Shown here one piece after another: positions 21,101 to 24,670 of a DNA stretch of 25,637 nt; the first letter of the stretch is position 1, and the number at the start of each line of letters is the position of its first letter. The position numbers and the translations under genes are program-made. The stretch spans positions 1-25,637 of the IMG/VR virus record IMGVR_UViG_3300024231_000048. One strand, 5' to 3'. The notes beneath the pieces are model-generated. The model was given only the letters and a program-made list of their open reading frames with translations. It was not told where the DNA came from and did no database searches. This stretch comes from a virus.

Positions 21101-22570
21101 AACTGGACATTAGAAACACATGAGACTTATCATACTAAGTTAGGTATCGGTAATAGAGACATAGACGGCAATGGTGCTCCAAATATTGATCTAGTAGCAA
21201 ATGGTCAGACAAGAGCATTACAGTCAACAGATCATATTCATTTAGTAGTAGTAGGCTATGGTAGTTTAGATACAGTGAGCACACTGTTACTTGAATACAA
21301 CGACGATCATTGCAATGTTTCATACCCTAAAGTTGATAGTACGTATATAACAGATGCGTCTGATTATGTATATGATATATCGCAAGACATACACGACCAT
21401 GGTATTAATCCTGAGCTTGCTATTGTAACATTAAACGGTGAAAGATTAAGACCACCTGAGGGATTAGAGTTTACTAGTGATGGAACTACAGTAGACTTTG
21501 CGTTAGACTTACAGAGTAACCTAGGACAAGGGACAATTTCAGATAACGATATAATTGTATATGTTGACGAACGAGAAATTCAACTATATGCTGACTTTAT
21601 ATTATCCCCGTTTGACGGGTCAAGTGATAGAATTATTACTTTACAAACAGCACCAGAAGATGGTAAGAAAATTAAAATATTTGTAAAAACTGGTGCACAG
21701 TATACCATACACAGACACAGTCACGAAATAGGTGGCGGAGATTCCAGTATACATATAGAGTCAACAGGACTAACACTAAAGGTTGGTGATCACTTAGCAG
21801 TAGTAGGATTTGGATATACTGATGAGCTTGACGGAATGACTAGAGTTTATCAAGGACCAACACAGACTGGCTTCACAACAAGAACAACGTTTGACTCAGT
21901 TGGGTTCGACACAGAAGCAGGATTTGATAGACAAGTAGGTGTTACAGTTGATCAATCAGTTTACTTCTTAGAAAGAGCAATTACATTGCCAGAAAATGTG
22001 GTTGTACATGTTAACGGTCGACGCAAATTCTATGGTGTAGATTGGAAACTACTTGACGGCGACAATAGATATATTGAGTTTTACTCAGTAGACGTACAAG
22101 CAACGGATATTGTCACAGTGACATTAGAAAGCGAAAATATTGTACCAGACGAAATGAAATTCCAAATCTTTAAAGATATGAATGATACTGCAGGTATTTG
22201 GAGATGTGGCGAGCAATCAACGTCAGCACTAATAAAACAAGTTGACTTAACCGACGATGTAATTTATGTTAAGGACGCAAGTAAACTACCTATACCTGAT
22301 TTAGATAATAGTCAATTTGGATTTATTATGATTGGCGGAGAACGTATTAGTTACAGAACTAGAGATCTAGTAACAAACACTGTAAGTAATCTACGTAGAG
22401 GTATACATGGCACAGCAGTTACTACGCATGCGTTAGGCACTGATGTTATTAACATGTCAAGCAATGAATACGTAGATTGGAATTACAACCAATCATTATA
22501 CGCCAACAATGGACTGCCGTTAACACAGACAGATACAGTGCCGGCCAAGTTCTTAAGAAGAGCCAATTAA
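9143..22570 (+). CDS. Giant multidomain baseplate/tail structural protein with FG-GAP propeller
   Basis: One uninterrupted frame of 4475 codons directly after gp6, in the position of T4 gp7. The N-terminus (LLPEIFQTDVNKKFLNASLD, then LVNFSQYYWLPGGPDSV at about 128-144) and HPWEMFGFSEEPSWWQRQYG (about 1287-1306) are of the kind found in large virion proteins of marine T4-like phages. Recognisable parts in order: beta modules near 850 and 1077; chitin-binding-like segment about 1783-1827; W-V/W-K-V motifs near 2033 and 2153; seven FG-GAP-type blades about 2190-2910; VLSEQKTTDWLVKTSLIDVQ and YIEEVKPYRTQIKEFNL about 3445-3500; Gly-Tyr repeats about 3570-3645; second chitin-binding-like segment about 3666-3710; beta modules 3880-4330; and a closing IGGERISYR/LRRGIHGTA segment. 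No signal peptide or membrane span is visible. AGGA lies 6 bases before the ATG, overlapping the gp6 stop. A peripheral wedge role (gp7-like, perhaps replacing further T4 genes) is an inference; structural function is strongly supported by context. Confidence 0.8.
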   Translation: MARFTRTLDLLPEIFQTDVNKKFLNASLDQIVQRPQLKRVEGFIGRKTGLGVKGLDSYVLEQDQERAAYQLEPAITYKKKDSQETKDFLTYPGIVDALQVSGANVQRPDRLFDSEYYSWDPFVDFDKLVNFSQYYWLPGGPDSVDIGATEISTSDEYDVTRNEFNYSLDGVEGNNPTITVVRGGNYKFNVQQTGFPFWIQSNPGANGLVPGQPNQSSREILGVTNNGDDNGVVQFNVPQSTDQNFFLNMDTAAKVDLVTELDFDEVNNQQVRPFLDLYDGIDQVTDLRNRTIIFTNRNPGDGEDSGWKRDDRFDTSPYDDNDTPFAESEDITTKTDRYSVYRIEYVYEEDESLPDFDASGANPIMVLNKVKEVPNLQKVHIQYGTTYNNKYFWKTKEGFFEEQPHLTAIKDTLYYQDQNDENRFGIIRVVDAVNQLTLNVGDDIVGVKTYTSPTGIKFSNGMKVQFRGKTLPETYQDKEYYVEGVGTAIKLLAVADFKTPEAYTVSETQPFDAKGFDETPFDSSLNAPTEKDYFTINRASPDQNPWTRSNRWFHISVIKASADYNKTIANLDQTARAKRPILEFNDGLRLFNFGTEGKQAIDIIDLRQNDALSNVAGQIGYSIDNFGLYDGARVIFAADEDPEVRNKIYTVNLVDPVGITVDPEQTSEKIIQLTKADDGDVVLDQVVYLMSGATIQGQAYRYTGTEWVQTQQKTKVNQHPVFDIFDQAGNSISDNTYYPSTNFAGTKLFSFKEGTGPIDSELGVRLSYLNINNVGDIVFENNLYKDTYVYTVNNVSTTTDIATGFARKYSDRTTFNLKTGWEKAVDTTRQSQVFTFSDQSECICDIRHNDGDNTVVVYVDNKYVLPSNYTVTRTATTTTVTLAKAEAVVHIHVVSDQASDIAYYEMPSNLSDNSVNDEFEEVTLGTTRNHFVTLAQSHPDLSGELLGENNLRDLGNVVGYGKQIVEQSSPLQFTATFAKDSNINFFDSLEYASNEYEKIKNRLVDALTKNDYQGPAAERLDLAFADLNRGRNPDMPFYWADTIPCGEVFEETKITITAIDDNTFDTLSTYDYTKANYKAVLVYLNDVQLIKDIDYTVATDGPRLIIDEIKQPLVVGDVVKIREYDSTVGSFVPPTPTKLGLFDKFIPKIFTDNSYSTSQTILQGHDGSRMITFGDNRDDVLLEFERRMYNNIKLPSSNVIPLRWYDVIPGKFRKTDYAESEVVELLGESFLSWVSWNKLDYKLQEYDKDNKKTWNYSSATDRIDEELLRGNWRGNLLKFYDTDIPHLHPWEMFGFSEEPSWWQRQYGPAPYTGDNLVLWDDLANGVVNDPAGKYTLTNFKRTGLQTVIPTGDEGQLEATFDVLVDNYDPMSTQKAWQVGDGGPVETAWRRSSAWPFAVMKLLAKTKPAQFFSLMADRDRYKYSSALGQYVFDSRYRLTSNNLDIYGSGTIKHSYINWCVDFARRQGIADKQAIEDTLRNTQVQLVYRTGGFTDKQFLKVFTEKSSPNTLNANLLLPDESYEVVLYNNEPFDEVTYSSVIVQKVAGGYAVYGNSKEQLYFKIFQSVPNGNYKNIVVGDSNVRTSLDFSSKEVLVPYGYTFTDKGLLVDFLVSYGEWLQSKGFIFEDRENGYLLNWGQMVTEFLYWNQQGWQEGAIINLNPAASELKISRPGAVATPILGKRADEFVLNQNLRPILKENLVWNRIDNDLTIKTIDENSIGFVKIKFTSYEHALVFDNTSIFNDLMYDPATGARQQRLRLIGTMSDNWDGTVNAPGFIMNQPNVEDWKENSQYAKGDIVKYKNKYYASLKRLTPTAVFNFANWAETEYESVKTGLIPNLALKAQQSEQFYDLSEANLESDADLLGFGLIGFRPRNYMQGLTLDDVSQTNVYKNFIGNKGSTQSLDLFKSAKLDKELTDYNIFENWAVRSGVYGASSNRSYVETQLDSDKLTGNPATIKITDSVNGTTVNQTIRTAEIYKSNYKVTTEDILPTVDYQNVENSLPSAGFVNVDDVDIKIFQLNDLTEIIDNITKIAEGTKIWVAKDNNYSWNVYRSTLVHSEPIRVLDNLDDTSTVTFNAHHSLSKNDIVVFRFFDGLTGAFRVNAVPDLDKIIIDLSLPDEVTTLTDLGVAFVLQSSKVTQGSDIANLPYVHDIDTGEKIWVDGTRWKVLEKHNPFNDSASTWSKTLKAPQANAEFGKVVSQTPDGLTSLIGAPRWESGRGSVYVFGQIGTGDIQEGTQLHLGKLSSTIDKEIAEYGKSIDSADNGWNIVGAPGSKDDEGISVVIDKTPSGVIREAQILTIPGNEAGDSSTSRFGEAVSISPNSNWIYVGAPGNEKVYTYQRVDYEQQTYDFFGDGSTTIFDISDYITVADETQVAININNISKVAVDDYSLTSGILTFEDPPRDGAKIEITRVYTYQADGDGSTVAYDISSIYHATSIEKFRVLIDSELLRPNYDYTFDSGSQTITFTLTNKVGASIAPPNDSLIQVFAESHFTYVSAISNPGEPGNNFGGSIATTRDGRQIVIGADTGEGSDSSTNVGRVFVFDRDAERFQAKTSTSLTFTTTKSIVGKPTVLVNEQVQVNDDDYLYAGSYTVSGKTITIDDDVVDLGDIIEVETNNYVLAGELHQELPMQNSQFGFAVKVCPTNCSMYVGAPQDSKNKENAGSVTRFVNRSRLYGSTMGSIANPTITIGDALRINNYYVVATGTTATSYALDITNANIPNVKASVVDNKIKIELINVNAAPTANKLFIYPGIGVIHEDLGIDIFPRMQTIHNPYPLVNARLGHSLDISSDAQSIVIGAPHGATNLEVTLDTSTTTIDASATKIKDVQTQSGAVYTYDYLESDADTYTNPGRFVFGQQINDNLVHPLSEFGTSVDYCNAKLLIGSPKHETSDIAYGRIVRFNNDTYTPVWQVDEQETDVVNTALLNSVFIYDRTDEKLLTHLDYIDPLQGKILGAAKQNIDLLIPDDPAQYNNGTSNNFGMTWGNEKIGTIWWDVSTAKFINYNQSTADYRAKRIGNLFPGSTIDIYQWISSDLPPTSYEGEGTVYSTESYSTLSDVKEGGEVITKYYFWVKGLTSVDKDANKTLSPVTIAQYIETPKSSGIPYMAAVDKNIFALFNCQDNIKDQDSVLHVEFDKIETNNNVHIEYELIRENDSTQFLSDTLYRKFLDSFCGTDTAGNIVPDPSLSITDRRGVDFRPRQTMFVNRFKALENYLTATNRILKTLPITEIRSYPLLNSQEVMPGKPSNTWDIQVEDTAELGFQTTGIDAIGTRYLVKVDENNDNLWTIYTLQSNRTLLLTRVQNYKTTRYWDVADWYATGYNVLDKPTKEVNLYADLATLTTATVGNIVKVRSNAQGKFEIYQLDTTGWTRVGLEKGTIQFKSSIYDYTIDRNGFDNEVFDAQYFDQEAVLELRQLVKSINEELFVNDLAKHRIDLITLMFNYVLSEQKTTDWLVKTSLIDVQHNLRELKQFDILRRDNQDFIQQYIEEVKPYRTQIKEFNLVYKGEDTFSGDATDFDLPAQFNTDLNKYISPRHVLDQENITGEGVYQLDNAIWSTGDYSSWRQNFALSIQSVTVIDGGTGYTEAPEVIVTGEADAPAEMTARVSSAGKLVSITVNYEGQGYTSTPVITLKGGNGTGATVVAVTAPGDVRSYKTTIKFDRYDHSTSVLDWTAETSYEQDQLLRYNNKVYKAELADGSTLSKATFDPLDYTLVDVTDLSGVDRTMGLYQPGANYPGLDLSLLVYGTEYPGVNITGPNFNQNTGLDVGNFDVNPYDNIDFDENGRPSYSETILDSKYEGGDYSGTTATSLLSTDVDVDGGAYIDSYNSHAPQELVPGAIFDTLNISVTTRPGEDYTDTGWTGQSQATYVEFNGTDRVISFDGLIDVPFAVLAFDVASGKQLVFEYGDTPVNDVDYTIDWNAKTITLTDGRFTSGDTIGVTAYGVGGGNQLLVEDYKAGDYITTDGHADIILPVDHEQIKNLEVLVNGEKITNWTLETHETYHTKLGIGNRDIDGNGAPNIDLVANGQTRALQSTDHIHLVVVGYGSLDTVSTLLLEYNDDHCNVSYPKVDSTYITDASDYVYDISQDIHDHGINPELAIVTLNGERLRPPEGLEFTSDGTTVDFALDLQSNLGQGTISDNDIIVYVDEREIQLYADFILSPFDGSSDRIITLQTAPEDGKKIKIFVKTGAQYTIHRHSHEIGGGDSSIHIESTGLTLKVGDHLAVVGFGYTDELDGMTRVYQGPTQTGFTTRTTFDSVGFDTEAGFDRQVGVTVDQSVYFLERAITLPENVVVHVNGRRKFYGVDWKLLDGDNRYIEFYSVDVQATDIVTVTLESENIVPDEMKFQIFKDMNDTAGIWRCGEQSTSALIKQVDLTDDVIYVKDASKLPIPDLDNSQFGFIMIGGERISYRTRDLVTNTVSNLRRGIHGTAVTTHALGTDVINMSSNEYVDWNYNQSLYANNGLPLTQTDTVPAKFLRRAN
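14490..14626 (+). other. Chitin-binding-like (CBM5/12-type) segment 1 in the giant protein
   Basis: Residues about 1783-1828 read DWKENSQYAKGDIVKYKNKY, then a gap and NFANWAET. The order W-x(5)-Y-x-x-G-D-x-V-x-Y-x-x-x-x-Y ... W is that of CBM5/12 folds, which are common in phage fibres and chitinases as small carbohydrate-binding modules. Binding itself is an inference. Confidence 0.45.
15709..17870 (+). repeat. Seven FG-GAP-type blades (integrin-alpha-like beta-propeller) inside the giant protein
   Basis: Seven repeats follow the pattern F/Y/L-G-x(4,6)-S/T-x(3,8)-I/V-G-A/S-x ... G-x-V-x-x-F/Y. They begin near residues 2192 (FGKVVSQTPDG, LIGAPRW, GSVYVFG), 2250 (YGKSIDSADNG, IVGAPGS), 2309 (FGEAVSISPNS, YVGAPGN), 2506 (FGGSIATTRDG, VIGADTG, GRVFVFD), 2632 (FGFAVKVCPTN, YVGAPQD), 2780 (LGHSLDISSDA, VIGAPHG, GAVYTYD) and 2868 (FGTSVDYCNAK, LIGSPKH, GRIVRFN). 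Seven is the number needed to close a propeller of the integrin-alpha type. Most blades lack the full D-x-D-x-D-G calcium loop of integrins and look closer to the bacterial FG-GAP variant. Extra segments interrupt the series after blades 3, 4 and 5. Confidence 0.78.
19850..20080 (+). repeat. Tandem Gly-Tyr repeat in the giant protein
   Basis: Two copies of about 35 residues: VIDGGTGYTEAPEVIVTG followed by VNYEGQGYTSTPVITLKGGN. Each has G-x-G-Y-T-x-x-P-x-[IV], then an Ala/Thr-rich strand and a G-K-L-V or A-T-V-V turn. Such G-x-G-Y-T-x-x-P repeats occur in several phage tail proteins and are predicted to form beta-strands. Confidence 0.7.
20139..20278 (+). other. Chitin-binding-like (CBM5/12-type) segment 2 in the giant protein
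   Basis: Residues about 3666-3712 contain DWTAETSYEQDQLLRYNNKV followed by Y-K-A and a short loop ending FDPLDYTLV. The spacing W-x(5)-Y-x(5)-L/V-x-Y-x-x-K-V-Y matches the first copy. It lies directly after the Gly-Tyr repeats and before a Tyr/Gly/Pro-rich stretch (LYQPGANYPGLD). Confidence 0.45.
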
Positions 22571-22574
22571 GTAG

Positions 22575-22582
22575 GATAAATA
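22575..22582 (+). promoter_or_regulatory. T4-type late promoter octamer before the 215-residue gene
   Basis: GATAAATA lies 4 bases before the ATG at 22587, so a late transcript would begin near 22588, at or just past that start. The overlapping AGGA (22573-22576) could serve as a ribosome-binding site only on transcripts reading through from upstream. A second in-frame ATG at 22614 would have a 26-base leader on the late transcript. Confidence 0.5.
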
Positions 22583-22586
22583 TAGT

Positions 22587-23234
22587 ATGGACGATAAAAA
22601 AGAAAAAGAAACTATGGAAAATAAAAAACCTGATGAAACCTCAGGTGTTTTAATTGAAGGTCATATTAAGATCTTTGATCCAAACACTAAAGAAGTAATA
22701 GTGGACAAGCGTAATGCTATTCATTACGAAAACTTCTCAAACAGTTTAGCACAGGCGATGGCTAATAAAAATATAGGACACATTTACTCAATGAGTTTCG
22801 GCAATGGTGGTTCGAGTGTAGACTCCACTGGAGTTGTTACATATCTACCTCCAAACTCAGTTGGTAAAAATGCTGACTTATATAACCAAACATATACAAA
22901 AGTTGTTGATGATACATCAGCAAGTAATACAGATCCGAGTCGTAACAAGTTAACAGTTTTGCATACGTCCGGTAAAGTTTATACAGACATACTAGTTTCA
23001 TGCTTGCTAGATTATGGCGAGCCAGCAGGACAAGAAGCATTTGATAATTCAACAAGTTTAGACGGAGAGTATGTATTTGACGAGTTGGGTTTGAAATCAT
23101 GGCAAGGTAGTGCTACTGATTTAGATTTGGTAACACACGTGATATTCCACCCTGTGCAAAAATCATTGAACAGACAGATACAAATTGATTACACAGTGAG
23201 AATACAAACATTAACTAACCTTTCTAGTACATAA
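22587..23234 (+). CDS. Uncharacterised virion structural protein, 215 residues
   Basis: I do not recognise a named T4 counterpart. The first 20 residues are highly charged (KKEKETMENKK) and probably disordered. A globular part follows: GVLIEGHIKIFDPNTKEVIV, then ENFSNSLAQAMANKNIGHIY, SMSFGNGGSSVD and YLPPN, and near the end QKSLNRQIQIDYTVRIQT. The F-G-N-G-G and beta-rich ending resemble small fibre or baseplate-associated proteins of marine T4-like phages. It lies 16 bases after the giant gene and before two fibre-like genes, which suggests that it connects or decorates them. The annotated start has AGGA 10 bases upstream, but Met10 at 22614 is a credible alternative because of the promoter position. 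Structural role is likely; precise role unknown. Confidence 0.72.
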   Translation: MDDKKEKETMENKKPDETSGVLIEGHIKIFDPNTKEVIVDKRNAIHYENFSNSLAQAMANKNIGHIYSMSFGNGGSSVDSTGVVTYLPPNSVGKNADLYNQTYTKVVDDTSASNTDPSRNKLTVLHTSGKVYTDILVSCLLDYGEPAGQEAFDNSTSLDGEYVFDELGLKSWQGSATDLDLVTHVIFHPVQKSLNRQIQIDYTVRIQTLTNLSST

Positions 23235-23256
23235 TAAGTGCTAATATAATGGTTAT

Positions 23257-23264
23257 GATAAATA
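23257..23264 (+). promoter_or_regulatory. T4-type late promoter octamer before the 450-residue fibre gene
   Basis: GATAAATA lies in the 59-base gap after the 215-residue gene. The expected start is near 23270, giving a leader of about 24 bases with AAAGGA (23272-23277) and CGGAG (23280-23284, 9 bases before the ATG). The sequence GATAAATAATAC is identical to that upstream of gene 25. Confidence 0.62.
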
Positions 23265-23293
23265 ATACTACAAAGGATACGGAGTCTTAAACG

Positions 23294-24646
23294 ATGGCAT
23301 ATACAATTAATTTAACAGACGGTACTATATTTGCTACAGTAGCAGATGGTACTATTAACACAGATAGTTCACTTACAGTTGTAGGTAAGAACTATGCTGG
23401 ATACGGGGAGTTCTTAAATGAGAACATGATCAAACTATTGGAGAGTGGTGCAAACACTACTCAACCAAGTGCACCTTTAACAGGTCAGTTATGGTTTGAT
23501 AAAAGCGGAGGCTTATTAAAAGTCTACAATGGTTCTCAATTTAAAAACTTAGGATCAGCAACAGCAAGTGCAAGTGCACCATCAGGAGTAGTTACTGGTG
23601 ATTTATGGTTTGATTCAACAAATGCACAACTTAAAGTGTATGACGGCAGTACGTTCATTTTAGTAGGTCCAGCGTTTACAGCAGGATCAGGAACTACAGG
23701 CGCGATTGTTGACACTATTGAAGACACACTTGGCACAGATCATGTTGTGGTTAAAATGTTCGTAGAAGATAGTATAGTTACTATGGTTTCTAAAGACGCA
23801 ACATTTACGCCATCAGTTGCTATTTCAGGATTTGCAACAGTAGGTCCTGGTGTGAACATGAGTTCAACAGTTTCAAATGCTATCTTTAATGGTAAAGCGG
23901 CTAACGCAGAACAGTTAGACGGTATTGATTCAACAGGTTTTTTATCAGCTACAGGCAATGACACAACGTCAGGTACACTAGGTGTACTTAATGATACAGG
24001 TCTTGCAGTTGGTGTTGATAGTGATTTAAGAGTAAGCGTATCCGGCTCAGACGTTACTATTAGTAATCAAACTTCAGATGGTGATTTAAAACTTTCAGTT
24101 AATGATGGTGGTTCGCAAACTACTATTATTGATATTGACGGTGCTACTAGTTCGTTTAATCCAGGTGCTAACGCAACGATTAACATGGGTACTAGTTCAT
24201 TAAAATTTAATACTATACATGCAGTAGAGTTTAACGGTACAGCAACCACTGCTGAATATGCTGACTTGGCTGAACGTTTTGAAGCTGACGCAGAGTATGT
24301 TCCAGGAACAGTTGTTGAACTAGGCGGTGATAAAGAAATTACTTCCGCAACGTCTGAGTTAAGTGACGAAGTATTTGGTGTTATTTCAACCAGAGCGGCG
24401 TACTTAATGAATTCAAGTGCAGGTAGCGATGCTACTCATCCCCCAGTTGCTATGTCAGGAAGAGTTCCTGTTAGAGTAATTGGTAGAGTAAACAAAGGCG
24501 ATCGTCTAGTATCAGCAGGCGAGGGACTAGCTAGAGCGGCAACTAAAGCTGAAGTTAATAACTTTAATGTTATTGGGCGTGCTTTAGAAACTAAATATAG
24601 CGAAGAACAAGGAACAGTTGAAGCGATCGTAGCGATCGTTCACTAA
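23294..24646 (+). CDS. Tail fibre protein with WFD repeats and a peptidase-G2-like C-terminal domain
   Basis: The N-terminus (LTDGTIFATVADGTINTDSS, then VGKNYAGYGEFLNENMIKLL) is an attachment-type segment frequent in fibre proteins of marine T4-like phages. Two tandem repeats of about 35 residues follow, each with G-[QD]-L-W-F-D-x(4,5)-L-K-V-Y-[ND]-G-S-x-F (residues about 57-126). The middle (about 200-310) is Ser/Thr/Gly/Asp-rich and beta-like, including NAEQLDGIDSTGFLSATGND, as in trimeric fibre shafts. The C-terminal 130 residues contain EYADLAERFEADAEYVPGTV, then ATHPPVAMSGRVPVRVIGRV and NKGDRLVSAGEGLARAA, which resembles the peptidase-G2 / intramolecular-chaperone type ending of phage fibres. 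CGGAG supplies a good ribosome-binding site. Function as a fibre is well supported; autoproteolysis is only a possibility. Confidence 0.8.
   Translation: MAYTINLTDGTIFATVADGTINTDSSLTVVGKNYAGYGEFLNENMIKLLESGANTTQPSAPLTGQLWFDKSGGLLKVYNGSQFKNLGSATASASAPSGVVTGDLWFDSTNAQLKVYDGSTFILVGPAFTAGSGTTGAIVDTIEDTLGTDHVVVKMFVEDSIVTMVSKDATFTPSVAISGFATVGPGVNMSSTVSNAIFNGKAANAEQLDGIDSTGFLSATGNDTTSGTLGVLNDTGLAVGVDSDLRVSVSGSDVTISNQTSDGDLKLSVNDGGSQTTIIDIDGATSSFNPGANATINMGTSSLKFNTIHAVEFNGTATTAEYADLAERFEADAEYVPGTVVELGGDKEITSATSELSDEVFGVISTRAAYLMNSSAGSDATHPPVAMSGRVPVRVIGRVNKGDRLVSAGEGLARAATKAEVNNFNVIGRALETKYSEEQGTVEAIVAIVH
23462..23671 (+). repeat. Two tandem WFD repeats in the fibre gene
   Basis: The segments QLWFDKSGGLLKVYNGSQF and DLWFDSTNAQLKVYDGSTF are spaced 38 to 39 codons apart and share the order A-P-L/V-x-T-G-x-L-W-F-D ... 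L-K-V-Y-x-G-S-x-F. Nucleotide identity is partial, so the duplication is not recent. Confidence 0.8.
24622..24640 (+). terminator. Hairpin at the end of the fibre gene, possible weak terminator
   Basis: The segments 24622-24629 and 24633-24640 can form an 8-base-pair stem (including one G-U pair) with a TAG loop, built from two CGATCG palindromes. It lies in the last codons (EAIVAIVH) and is followed by TTTT at 24647-24650, six bases after the stem. The short U-run and spacing make it a weak candidate; it may be only the consequence of the A-I-V repeat. Confidence 0.25.
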
Positions 24647-24670
24647 TTTTAAGATTATAGGAAAGTAAAA

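Noticed and set aside
24622-24640. Copies of the cyanobacterial HIP1 octamer (GCGATCGC)
   Set aside because: The sites read GCGATCGT, not the exact octamer, occur only a few times, and are explained by A-I-V codons, so they give no host evidence.
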